Part shown: piece by piece, positions 19,206 through 26,899 of the stretch
How positions within the stretch are numbered: position 1 is the stretch's first letter
How the letters are laid out: each line of letters begins with the position of its first letter
Assembly: GCA_028343615.1 (NCBI GenBank)
Contig: JAOLZA010000018.1
Location: 1 to 46,076, forward strand
DNA length: 46,076 nt
Direction of reading: 5' to 3'
DNA from: Verrucomicrobiota bacterium
GTDB lineage: Bacteria > Verrucomicrobiota > Verrucomicrobiia > Limisphaerales > UBA1100
The notes under the pieces: model-generated
Databases searched by the model: none
The model's input: the letters and a program-made list of their open reading frames with translations, nothing else
What the model was told of the DNA's origin: nothing
Position numbers and translations under genes: made by a program

Positions 19206-20084
19206 GTGAAGCAGATTAGCTTAATGATTGCGGTGGTTGTATTGGTGGGGTGCGGGAAGAAGGAGAAGGCTCAAAATTTTGAAGGGAACAAAGGTGCCGC
19301 CATAAAACCTTCGAAGCAGGCCTCATCGGAAGAAAAGATCGTCGGATCTTATGCATTTCCCAGGGAAGCAGGAGGGGGCCACTGCCACTTCTTCGACAAT
19401 GGTGTTGTTGAAACATCTGCTGAATCCGGAACTTTACTGCTGGGATCATGGTCCATCAGGAAGGGCGAGGTTGTCATTGTAAGTGATACGGGAGGAACAT
19501 CGTTCCACAAGATTGAGGAGAACGGGAATTTAACATGGGTCGGTCTTACCCTTGATGGTGAAACCGAACGTCATGCCCATCCCAAGGAGGACCAAGTCAC
19601 GTGGAAAAAAATGAAGGTATCAGAGGAGTTGCGGACCGAAGAAAAAGAGAAGACCATCGCATACATTGATACAAAGATCCGGTTCCGAATCGGCAAGCGA
19701 ACAGGCGCGCTTACCGAAGCCGATTTGGAGAAAGTAAAGTCTCTTACTTTCGAAAAATATGAGGAGGGGAAGTCGTTCGAGGAGGGCGTTGACTACTCAA
19801 AATATCCATATATCAGGGACCTCACGCTGCTGGCGAAATTAACCAAGCTGGAAAAACTTGTTATCACCGGGAACAAGATCACCGACTTGAAACCCTTGGG
19901 AGACTTGACCGAGTTGCAAGTGCTGGATCTCCGGCGAAACAAAATCACAGACCTGTCCCCTTTGGCAGAGTTGAAACAGCTAAAAGAAGTCAGCCTGTAC
20001 AGCAATTATATCACGATGGAAGAAGTTAATAAACTGAAGACAGCGTTGCCAAATTGCAAAATCTTCCACAACGCGGATGATTAA
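19206..20084 (+). CDS. LRR-containing lipoprotein
   Basis: 292 residues from the GTG at 19206, preceded by AAGGTGA at good spacing. This start gives a clean lipoprotein signal, VKQISLMIAVVVLVGC, with the lipidated Cys at 16; frame extension upstream to 19059 crosses the repeated element and looks non-coding. The N-terminal third has a small beta-rich domain (GSYAFPREAGGGHCHFFDNG, GSWSIRKGEVVI), like those that describe a displayed value or coating. The C-terminal part (about 205-290) has internalin-type leucine-rich repeats (LEKLVITGNKITDLKPLGDL, LQVLDLRRNKITDLSPL). LRRs mediate protein binding, so an envelope-anchored adhesion or interaction role is plausible but not shown. Confidence 0.8.
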   Translation: MKQISLMIAVVVLVGCGKKEKAQNFEGNKGAAIKPSKQASSEEKIVGSYAFPREAGGGHCHFFDNGVVETSAESGTLLLGSWSIRKGEVVIVSDTGGTSFHKIEENGNLTWVGLTLDGETERHAHPKEDQVTWKKMKVSEELRTEEKEKTIAYIDTKIRFRIGKRTGALTEADLEKVKSLTFEKYEEGKSFEEGVDYSKYPYIRDLTLLAKLTKLEKLVITGNKITDLKPLGDLTELQVLDLRRNKITDLSPLAELKQLKEVSLYSNYITMEEVNKLKTALPNCKIFHNADD

Positions 20085-20112
20085 CCCTGCTTCTTTCGCC
20101 CTTCTTCAATAT

Positions 20113-20150
20113 CCCCAAAAGCATTTACACTAGGGCCGTTGCGGCATAGA
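20113..20150 (+). promoter_or_regulatory. Repeated upstream element, copy B
   Basis: CCCCAAAAGCATTTACACT, then AGGGCCGTTGCGGCATAG, aligns with copies A and C. It abuts the start region of the thioredoxin-like lipoprotein. The GGCGTAAGG box of copy A is degraded here to GGCATAGAA, which also removes the ribosome binding site. Confidence 0.42.
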
Positions 20151-20159
20151 ATGTCGTTT

Positions 20160-20639
20160 ATGAAGCAATTCTATTTGATGTTCACTTTGATGATAGCAAC
20201 GATTCTTGGTTGCTCGGAAACAACTACCGAGGAACAGAGTTCTGAGCTCGAGGACGCAAGCGGGTGGCTGGTTAGCTTTGCAGAGGCCAAGGCTAAGTCC
20301 ACCGAGGAAGGCAAACCCATCCTTATGGAGTTTACCGGGTCGGACTGGTGTCCGCCGTGCATTGCCCTTCATGATAACGTGCTGACATCGGATGCTTTTA
20401 AGCAACAAATCCCCGAGAAGTTTATTCTACTTAAGCTCGATAACCCTCGGGATAAATCCAAGCAAACACCCGAGGAGATTGCCCAGTACAAGAAGCTAAG
20501 TGCTGAGTATAATGTGAAAGGTGTGCCAACAATCATAGTGTCTGATGCCACCGGCAAGGAGCAGCATAGGCAGGTTGGCTATAGTCGCGAAACGCCACAG
20601 GAATGGGTTGCCAAGCTTATAGGAGTCGGTAGTCCTTAA
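20160..20639 (+). CDS. Thioredoxin-like lipoprotein
   Basis: 159 residues from the ATG at 20160; an in-frame ATG at 20151 would add three residues, and neither has a Shine-Dalgarno. The lipoprotein signal ends ATILGC with the lipidated Cys at 18. The mature part is a thioredoxin fold: WLVSFAEAKAKSTEEGKPIL, then F-T-G-S-D-W-C64-P-P-C67, and the cis-Pro loop VKGVPTIIV. It resembles the thioredoxin_7/DUF255-like single-domain periplasmic proteins. A membrane-tethered disulfide reductase or isomerase role in the periplasm is likely. Its first residues (MKQFYLM) resemble those of the upstream LRR lipoprotein (VKQISLM), pointing to a shared secretion module. Confidence 0.85.
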   Translation: MKQFYLMFTLMIATILGCSETTTEEQSSELEDASGWLVSFAEAKAKSTEEGKPILMEFTGSDWCPPCIALHDNVLTSDAFKQQIPEKFILLKLDNPRDKSKQTPEEIAQYKKLSAEYNVKGVPTIIVSDATGKEQHRQVGYSRETPQEWVAKLIGVGSP

Positions 20640-20648
20640 ATTTGGGTC

Positions 20649-20702
20649 ATAAAGCAGATTCTCTTGATGGTGGCGTTGCTGGGGGGTGTGGTCGATGCAC
20701 GC
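20649..20702 (+). pseudogene. Remnant of a third MKQ-type signal-peptide start
   Basis: Codons from ATA at 20649 read IKQILLMVALLGGVVDARDG, closely like the starts VKQISLM and MKQFYLM of the two preceding lipoproteins. There is no valid start codon, no lipobox Cys and no recognisable domain; the frame closes near 20829 inside the next gene. It is best read as a decayed paralogue start. The assignment rests on a short similarity. Confidence 0.35.
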
Positions 20703-20772
20703 GACGGGGCGACAAACCCAATCTCACCCCTATTTGCTATACGTCAAATGATAATTCACTCACAATTTGCAG

Positions 20773-21663
20773 ATGCCAATACACCTGATACTGATCTTGC
20801 TTCTCGGCAGCGTGTTTTCTGCGCAAGCCATTGAGCCTTGGAAAACTCTCAAACTCTGGCCCGAAAAGGCCCCTGGCGAACAGGGCGATATCGGCCCGGA
20901 GGCGCCTCGGCCGGTAAGGCCCGGACAAAAGAAAGTCATTCGTATTGGAAATGTTAGCGTACCGACGCTTTCAATTTTTAAACCAAGGAAACCCAATGGC
21001 GCGGCGGTGGTGATTTGCCCCGGTGGGGGCTACTCCATTCTCGCGTGGGATTTGGAGGGTACGGAAGTAGCCCATTGGCTTAACGGAATAGGGGTCACAG
21101 CACTCGTGCTAAAGTACCGCGTGCCCCGTCGTAAAAACCGCCCCAAGCACGAGGCCCCGTTGCAGGACGCACAGCGCGCGCTTGGCCTGACACGCCACAA
21201 CGCCAATGCGTGGGGGATTGATCCCAAGCGCATTGGCATTCTTGGTTTCTCCGCGGGAGGTCATCTTGCAGCGACCACGATGACAAATTTTCAAAAGAGA
21301 ATTTATCCAGCCGTGGATGCTGCCGAACAGGCCAGCTGCAGACCCGACTTTGCTATTCTGGTTTATCCGGCATATCTCGTGGACAACCCCACCAAAACCA
21401 AACTCGTGCCCGAAGTGCCTGTCGATAAAAACACGCCTCCAACAATTTTCATCCACGCCGGCAACGACCCTATTTCCGCAGATGGCAGTGTGCAGATGTG
21501 GTTGGCCCTACGACGCGCAGGGGTACATTCGGCGCTGCACATCTTTCCCAACGGTGGGCATGGCTACGGGTTACGGCCATCCGAAGACCCTGTTTCCTAC
21601 TGGCCCAAGCTTGCAGAAGATTGGCTAAAACGGACTGGCCGATTAAAAGCCGCGCATCACTGA
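20773..21663 (+). CDS. Exported alpha/beta hydrolase, acetylxylan/pectin-esterase-like
   Basis: 296 residues from the ATG at 20773, giving the signal peptide MPIHLILILLLGSVFSAQA. The oxyanion-hole region is VVICPGGGYSILAWDLEG. The predicted triad is Ser160 in GFSAGG, Asp232 in AGNDP and His263 in GGHGYGL. The sequence type matches the secreted carbohydrate-esterase-like hydrolases of Bacteroidetes and Planctomycetes (often annotated as xylan esterase or lipase). It precedes a pectate lyase on the same strand, so deacetylation of pectin or hemicellulose is a reasonable inference; the acyl substrate cannot be read from sequence. Confidence 0.85.
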   Translation: MPIHLILILLLGSVFSAQAIEPWKTLKLWPEKAPGEQGDIGPEAPRPVRPGQKKVIRIGNVSVPTLSIFKPRKPNGAAVVICPGGGYSILAWDLEGTEVAHWLNGIGVTALVLKYRVPRRKNRPKHEAPLQDAQRALGLTRHNANAWGIDPKRIGILGFSAGGHLAATTMTNFQKRIYPAVDAAEQASCRPDFAILVYPAYLVDNPTKTKLVPEVPVDKNTPPTIFIHAGNDPISADGSVQMWLALRRAGVHSALHIFPNGGHGYGLRPSEDPVSYWPKLAEDWLKRTGRLKAAHH

Positions 21664-21705
21664 ATTTCATTCAGGCCGTTAGGAACAACGCGTTGGCAAA
21701 CGCTT

Positions 21706-21754
21706 TTCCCCACCGTTTACACCAAAGCCGGCGAGGCGTAGGCTGACGGGGGTG
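21706..21754 (+). promoter_or_regulatory. Repeated upstream element, copy C
   Basis: TCCCCACCGTTTACACC, then AAAGCCGGCGAGGCGTAGG and CTGACGGGGGTG, is the copy closest to A. It ends in a GTG that opens a 12-codon ORF (21752-21790, stop TAA), which finishes 9 nt before the pectate lyase ATG. The short ORF may be a leader peptide or a relic. Confidence 0.42.
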
Positions 21755-21799
21755 TCCGCTGAAAATACAAGTCATGTTTTGAAGAAGTAAGAACACAGA

Positions 21800-22837
21800 A
21801 TGAACGTAATCCTCTCCGCGGTTAGTTTAATCCTCTTCTCCGGGCTGCTGTTTTCTGCTGATAACAGGGCGGAAAACATCCTTCTTCATCAACGAAATAA
21901 TGGCGGGTGGCCCAAGAACTACGATCAGAACCATAAATTTACCGAGGTAGAAAAACAAAAACTGCGGAGCGATAAAAAGAAGAACGACACGACCTTTGAC
22001 AATGGGGCCACCCATACCGAGGTCCGTTACCTTGCTAAAGCATTCAAAAGCACGGGCGACAAACGCTTCGAGAAGGCTTTCCTCGAGGGCATCGAGTTCA
22101 TGCTCGATGCCCAGTACAACAACGGTGGTTGGCCTCAATGCCACCCCCATCCCAAGGGCTACTCTGCCCGCATCACATTCAACGACGGGGCCATGATCGG
22201 CGTGATATCGACTTTGCGAGATATCTCTAGGAATAGTAAGGCTTTTCCATTTGTGAACGACGATCTTCGGAAGCGCTGCAGCAAAGCCGTGAGTAAAGGT
22301 GTCGCATGCATTTTAAAGTGCCAGATTATGGTGAAAGGAAAGAGAACCGCCTGGTGTGCCCAGCACGATGAAAAAACTTTGGTTGCACAAATGGCCCGAA
22401 GTTATGAACTGTCCTCCACCAGCGGTGCCGAGTCCGTTGGTGTGATCCGTTTCCTGATGGAGATCGATGAGCCTTCGCCCGAAATTATTGACGCTGTGCA
22501 AGGTGGCGTCAGCTGGTTCAATGAGGTCAAATTGATAGGCATTCGCCAAATTAAGAAGGAGGCTAAAGGGAGCTCAAATGGATGGGACAAAGTGGTGGTA
22601 AGGGATGCCTCTGCTCCGCCCATGTGGGCGCGTTTCTACGAAATCGGAACGAATCGCCCCATCTTCTGTAGTCGCGATGGTGTGCCAAGGAAAACCTTGG
22701 CTGAAATCTCTTTCGAACGGCGTAACGGCTACAGTTGGCTTGGTTACTACGCGCAGGACTTGTTGGCCAAAGACTATTCACTCTGGCAGCGGAAGTGGGT
22801 TCCCGAGGACAATATATTGCGCAAAAGCCGACCGTAG
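21800..22837 (+). CDS. pelA: Secreted pectate lyase (polysaccharide lyase family 10 type)
   Basis: 345 residues with a signal peptide (MNVILSAVSLILFSGLLFSA). Family features: ILLHQRNNGGWPKNYD, the DTTFDNGATHTEVRYLA helix, YNNGGWPQCHP, ITFNDGAMIGVI, AWCAQHDEKTL and PMWARFYEI. Together these match the Pel10/PelA family, which cleaves polygalacturonate by Ca-dependent beta-elimination. The length fits a single catalytic domain with no carbohydrate-binding module. It acts outside the cytoplasm. Together with the preceding esterase-like hydrolase it suggests use of plant or algal pectin-like polymers. It is the last gene before the tRNA; no terminator is evident. Confidence 0.92.
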   Translation: MNVILSAVSLILFSGLLFSADNRAENILLHQRNNGGWPKNYDQNHKFTEVEKQKLRSDKKKNDTTFDNGATHTEVRYLAKAFKSTGDKRFEKAFLEGIEFMLDAQYNNGGWPQCHPHPKGYSARITFNDGAMIGVISTLRDISRNSKAFPFVNDDLRKRCSKAVSKGVACILKCQIMVKGKRTAWCAQHDEKTLVAQMARSYELSSTSGAESVGVIRFLMEIDEPSPEIIDAVQGGVSWFNEVKLIGIRQIKKEAKGSSNGWDKVVVRDASAPPMWARFYEIGTNRPIFCSRDGVPRKTLAEISFERRNGYSWLGYYAQDLLAKDYSLWQRKWVPEDNILRKSRP

Positions 22838-22905
22838 ACATATCCTGTTTGCATGACACTTAAAACCCACCACACCGCCAGGGGAGGATTCACCGCCCGT
22901 GCCGC

Positions 22906-22935
22906 TTGCAACTGCCTAACGAGCGAGGCTATATT
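22906..22935 (+). promoter_or_regulatory. Predicted promoter of tRNA-Arg
   Basis: A -35 box TTGCAA (22906-22911), an 18-bp spacer and a -10 box TATATT (22930-22935) fit the primary sigma consensus. The -10 box ends only 6 bases before the first nucleotide of the mature tRNA, so transcription should begin at or next to G1. Confidence 0.45.
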
Positions 22936-22941
22936 GGCGGT

Positions 22942-23017
22942 GTCCCCTTAACTCAATTGGATAGAGTGCCGCTCTCCTAAAGCGGGAATCTGGGTTCAAG
23001 TCCCAGAGGGGATACCA
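22942..23017 (+). tRNA. tRNA-Arg (anticodon CCT)
   Basis: All four arms fold. Acceptor GTCCCCT/AGGGGAT (first pair G-U), D-arm ACTC/GAGT with AATTGGATA loop, anticodon stem CCGCT/AGCGG with loop CTCCTAA giving anticodon CCT, T-arm CTGGG-TTCAAGT-CCCAG. The discriminator is A and the CCA end is encoded (23015-23017). It reads the AGG arginine codon. No integrated element adjoins it in this window. Confidence 0.95.
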
Positions 23018-23097
23018 TTTTATCATAAAAATGAAGTGGGAGACCTCGCTTTAGTTACTTTCAGTCCTCAGGGCGTTGCCAATTTCCCAGGCGAATC

Positions 23098-24264
23098 TTA
23101 CGCCAAAAATCTCATCTCGCCGTCGAGCCAGACGCCTTTGACTTGGTAGCGGTTGTCGAACCAGACGAGGTCGGCGCGTTTGCCGGCTTCGAGTGAACCG
23201 AATTCGTTGTCTCGTCCGAGTTGGCGGGCGGGGTTCAGGGTGGCCATTAGCACGGCGTCGACGAGCGGGACGTTGGCTTGTTCCACGGCGGTTTGCACAG
23301 CGCGAATCATCGTAAGTGTGCTGCCTGCGAGACCGCGGCCATCCAATACTTCGGCGGTGGTGGGGGTGACTTTTGCTTTGATACCGCACAGCTCAAACTG
23401 GGTGCCAGGCTTGAGCCCGGCACCTTTGGTGGCGTCGGTGATGATCACCACTTGCTCGCGCGGCTTGGCGTTGAAGAGCATTCGCATCAAAACTGGCGGT
23501 ACGTGTTGGCCGTCCGTAATGAGTTCGCAAACCAAATCATCTTCCGCCAACCCAAACTCCAGCATTCCGGCGGTTCGGTATGGACCTTTTTTCGTGAGGC
23601 CGCTCATGGCGTTGAAGGTGTGGGTGACTTGATTCAAGCCGGCTTTGACCGCGGGGAAAAGTTCCTTCTCAGTGGCGTCGGTGTGGCCGGCGCTGGCGAT
23701 GGTGCCATTCTTACGGAGGGCCTTGATGAGGTTGAGGGCGCGGGGCAGCTCGGGCGCGAGGGTCATTTGCGTGATGAGCTTGCCGTGCTTGAGGATGGGT
23801 TGCCATTCCTTGGCGGTAGGGGCGCGGCAATATTCCGGGTTCTGTGCTCCGGCGCGGATTTTATTGATGAACGGTCCCTCCACATGCACGCCCACGATGC
23901 GCGAGCCGCCGATGGAGCGGTTATGGATGGGCGCGATTGCATCAAGGGCTTTTTCGATGTCACTTTGCGCGGCGGAAAGGGTGGTGAGCGTGAGCGAGGT
24001 GGTGCCACCTTTGAGATGGAAATCGGTAATTTCCTTAAACGCATCCAAGCGGGCTTCCATCGTATCGCGCCCGAGTGCACCGTGGATGTGGAGGTCAATA
24101 AATCCTGGCGCGAGAAAACCGCCGCGCAGGTCGAACACATTATCGCCCCCTTTGGCCGGCGGCTTGGCGTCCTTAGAAATTTTATGAATCTGCCCATCCT
24201 GCACGCTCAAAGAGCCCCGCTGGATTTCATCCGGCAAAACAAGCCGTGCATTGGTAAATTCCAT
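23098..24264 (-). CDS. nagA: N-acetylglucosamine-6-phosphate deacetylase
   Basis: 388 residues, typical length for NagA, an amidohydrolase that converts GlcNAc-6-P to GlcN-6-P and acetate in amino-sugar catabolism and cell-wall recycling. Family motifs: GFIDLHIHGALGRD (metal HxH), VGVHVEGPFIN (metal Glu), SAGHTDA and VTHTFNAM (metal His), ITDGQHVPP, and the catalytic Asp in VIITDATKGAG. The C-terminus returns to the small beta domain (AGKRADLVWFD). It is cytosolic. It lies 32 nt downstream of the APC permease gene and is probably the last gene of that minus-strand unit. nagB is not in the window. Confidence 0.95.
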   Translation of the reverse strand: MEFTNARLVLPDEIQRGSLSVQDGQIHKISKDAKPPAKGGDNVFDLRGGFLAPGFIDLHIHGALGRDTMEARLDAFKEITDFHLKGGTTSLTLTTLSAAQSDIEKALDAIAPIHNRSIGGSRIVGVHVEGPFINKIRAGAQNPEYCRAPTAKEWQPILKHGKLITQMTLAPELPRALNLIKALRKNGTIASAGHTDATEKELFPAVKAGLNQVTHTFNAMSGLTKKGPYRTAGMLEFGLAEDDLVCELITDGQHVPPVLMRMLFNAKPREQVVIITDATKGAGLKPGTQFELCGIKAKVTPTTAEVLDGRGLAGSTLTMIRAVQTAVEQANVPLVDAVLMATLNPARQLGRDNEFGSLEAGKRADLVWFDNRYQVKGVWLDGEMRFLA

Positions 24265-24296
24265 GGGCGGATGATGGGGTCAGCGGATGGCGGGCG

Positions 24297-25637
24297 TCAA
24301 TGGTTTTGGGATGAATCGGTCGACGAGGTAGTCTCCCCGCCCGTGAGTATTGGTTTCAGCGCCCACACGATAAGGACGGTGGCAGCTGATGCTGCGGCGG
24401 TTTTCCAGTTTTGGGTGATGGCGGAGAGAGCCATCCAAACCGAGAGGCCGAGAAAGATCAGTGGCGTGACTGGATACAATGGCACGCGGAAGGGACGTTT
24501 GGTTTTGGGCTCTCGCCGCCGGAGCACGAATACGCCGGCCACCGTTGCGCCCATAATAAGTGTGAGCGGTAGGCCGATGTAATCGAGTATCGTGCCCACG
24601 CTGCCCACGGAGTTAGCGGCGAAAATGAAAATGAGAGTGAGCGCGGCTTGCAGGATGAGTGCGTTTTGTGGCGCGCGCGTGGGGCTGGGGCGGCCGAGCA
24701 TGGCGGGCAGTTGGCTATCGCGCGCCATGGAGGCCACAAGGCGTGAGCCCACCATCAAGATGGTACTTGTGGTGGAAATTAACAAAACAACAACCATCCA
24801 CTTAAACCATTGGCTGGCGGCCGGCCCAAATAAAATTTTGGTGGCGTGCAGGCCAATGGCTTCGATTTCACCGGTCATCGTTGAGGCCGATTGCGCGCGC
24901 AGAAAAACGGAGTTGAGCAACAGGTACAGCACGGTAACAAAGACCGTGCCGGCAATGAGCGAGCGTGGCAGATTGCGTTTGGGGTCGTGGATGTCGCCGG
25001 CAATCCACGACGAAGTTTCCCAACCGAGATAGGCGAAGCTCGCCGTGAGCATCGCGCTGGCGAAGGGCGCGGAAAACACGCCGGGATTGGTTGCGGCGGG
25101 ATTCACCGTGGGCTCAACGTTCGCCTGAAAGCCGGCGACGATGAAGGCGAGGATGACACCCACTTTGAAAATCGTAAAAAAATTGTTCACGTAATTTCCC
25201 TCGCGCAGCCCGATGGAGTGGATGAGTGTGAAGACCAGCACCACCGCCGAGGCCGTGGCGGCGGGCGGAATGCCCGGGATGATTTCCTGCACGTACACGC
25301 CGAGCAAAAGCGTGATGAACGCCGCCGCACCCACAAAGGCGAGAAGGAAACTCAGCACGCCGCTCAAGTAACCAGCGGTGTTGCCATAGAGATGTCGGTT
25401 GTAAGTATAGCATCCGCCACTGCGGGGCATCATCGCGCCGAGTTCTCCAAAGGACAGCGCGCCGGTCAGCGCGAGCAGACCGCAGAAGAGCCACACGAGC
25501 AGCACGTTGGTGTCTGAGCCCAGCTCGTGAGCGAAGCCGCCGGTGGCACCAAAGATGCCCGCGCCAATCATTGTGGCGATGACAGCGCCGGTGGCGGACC
25601 AAAAGCCCAATGGGCGCTCGTGATTTTTTTCGCTCAC
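24297..25637 (-). CDS. APC-family amino acid permease
   Basis: 446 residues with about 12 hydrophobic segments. The first helix carries the APC signature MIGAGIFGATGGFAHELG; helix 2-3 has GALSFGELGAMMPRSGGCY; helix 6 region is ASFAYLGWETSSWIAGDI. APC members exchange or symport amino acids or polyamines; the substrate cannot be assigned. The start is GTG at 25637, immediately after the TAA of the upstream gene (TAAGTG), implying translational coupling. The C-terminal tail is Ser/Thr-rich and cytosolic. Confidence 0.9.
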   Translation of the reverse strand: MSEKNHERPLGFWSATGAVIATMIGAGIFGATGGFAHELGSDTNVLLVWLFCGLLALTGALSFGELGAMMPRSGGCYTYNRHLYGNTAGYLSGVLSFLLAFVGAAAFITLLLGVYVQEIIPGIPPAATASAVVLVFTLIHSIGLREGNYVNNFFTIFKVGVILAFIVAGFQANVEPTVNPAATNPGVFSAPFASAMLTASFAYLGWETSSWIAGDIHDPKRNLPRSLIAGTVFVTVLYLLLNSVFLRAQSASTMTGEIEAIGLHATKILFGPAASQWFKWMVVVLLISTTSTILMVGSRLVASMARDSQLPAMLGRPSPTRAPQNALILQAALTLIFIFAANSVGSVGTILDYIGLPLTLIMGATVAGVFVLRRREPKTKRPFRVPLYPVTPLIFLGLSVWMALSAITQNWKTAAASAATVLIVWALKPILTGGETTSSTDSSQNH

Positions 25638-26885
25638 TTACTTGTTGGCGAAATAAACGATGATACCGATGATCGAAATGACCAACAACGCGGCAAGGGT
25701 AATCTTCACCCAGCTCCACGGGCGCTCGCCCTGCACTTCGCCGGTGCGGGCGTTGACGAGGAATTGAAAACTTCGATCCTTGAAGCGGTACGCACTGATC
25801 CAGACTGGGAGTAGGATGTATTTGAAAGTGATGTTTTGGTAAACGGTGGTCTTGCTGTGGATGCGCTGTTCGTCGCCGCCGATATCCCAACGGATTTTAC
25901 TTTCGATCTCTGGCACCATTTTATCTTTGGCGAGATTAAAGCCGCCGCGCAGGTCGGTGGTGTAGCTTTCACTTTGGAAACCACTGAGGTATTCGTCGGC
26001 GTAGGGGGTGAGATTAGGTAGATCCCACGGCTCGAGCTCATCCACATACTTCCGCGGCAATGTATCGCTAGCGGGCACGAGAATGTCATCAAAACTCACC
26101 CACACACGGCCCGCGGCGGGATACCAATTCACGCGGCGTTCTTGGCGGGTCTTACCTTCGCCATCGGAGACGGTAACATAATACGCCTCTCCGCGTTGGC
26201 CCATGTAATCGGTGATGGTGTCGCTGTCATACGTCCAATGCGGAATGTAGAGACCCTTCAGCTTGTTGATGTCGCGCGCGAATTGTTTTAGCTTGTTTGG
26301 GGCAAACCACAGGCCGTTGATCCATTCGCGAAAATGGCCGAGGCCTTCCTCGCGCGTGACGGCAAAGGGTAGTACCGCTTGCGGGCGCAGCACGTTGGCG
26401 GTTTGCGGTTGTTGGACAAACGCCGTGCCGCAGAAGGCGCATTCGCCGGAGGTTTGGTTGGCTTCGAGTTGGTTGTGCGCGCCGCAGGCTTCGCAGTTTA
26501 CCTCGGCTACCACGGTGGTGGTTGCGCCGGATTCCAGCGTAGCGAGCTGGTTTTCGAAATCGTGCTCCAGCACTTCGCCCGTGGGCGCGGGGCAATCCAC
26601 CTCCGCGCCACAGTAAGGGCATTCCATTTTGGCGGCGCCGGGTTTGAACAACAAATCTCCCCCGCAACCAGTGCAGGGAAAAGTGGACGGGCCGGATTTT
26701 TCTTCAGCCGCGGGCGCGGCATTTTCATTGAGGCCCGGCACGTCCTTCAATGGCAACCAATCTGCCGCACCTTCGTAATGCGCGCGGTCGGTTTCCTGCA
26801 ACGTGCCGTTGGCGAGCAATTCGCGGGCCTGCTCCAGCGAATACGGGCCGTGATTATCACCGGCGCGGTTGATGGTGATTTGCAT
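25638..26885 (-). CDS. GYF_2-double zinc ribbon membrane protein
   Basis: 415 residues. The N-terminal GYF_2 domain (about 1-50: GDNHGPYSLEQARELLANG, AADWLPL) is followed by two zinc ribbons, with Cys pairs C71/C74 plus C89/C92 and C131/C134 plus C149/C152. A large conserved domain (about 170-385) of the type seen in proteins annotated 'primosomal protein N'-like' or YdjG-like follows. One C-terminal transmembrane helix (about 391-412) anchors it. It is not a helicase: no Walker motifs. It sits 14 nt after the SPFH gene. A membrane-associated complex with that protein is likely, as for the B. subtilis YdjG-YdjI partners of PspA, but this is inference. Confidence 0.78.
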   Translation of the reverse strand: MQITINRAGDNHGPYSLEQARELLANGTLQETDRAHYEGAADWLPLKDVPGLNENAAPAAEEKSGPSTFPCTGCGGDLLFKPGAAKMECPYCGAEVDCPAPTGEVLEHDFENQLATLESGATTTVVAEVNCEACGAHNQLEANQTSGECAFCGTAFVQQPQTANVLRPQAVLPFAVTREEGLGHFREWINGLWFAPNKLKQFARDINKLKGLYIPHWTYDSDTITDYMGQRGEAYYVTVSDGEGKTRQERRVNWYPAAGRVWVSFDDILVPASDTLPRKYVDELEPWDLPNLTPYADEYLSGFQSESYTTDLRGGFNLAKDKMVPEIESKIRWDIGGDEQRIHSKTTVYQNITFKYILLPVWISAYRFKDRSFQFLVNARTGEVQGERPWSWVKITLAALLVISIIGIIVYFANK

Positions 26886-26899
26886 GGTGCGCTATGGAA

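Noticed and set aside
22942-23100. tRNA-Arg as an integration site of a mobile island
   Set aside because: No integrase, direct repeat of the tRNA 3' end or composition shift was seen on either side.
23278-24582. 434-codon plus-strand ORF across nagA and the permease end
   Set aside because: nagA on the other strand has every catalytic motif; the plus-strand product has none and bridges two genes.
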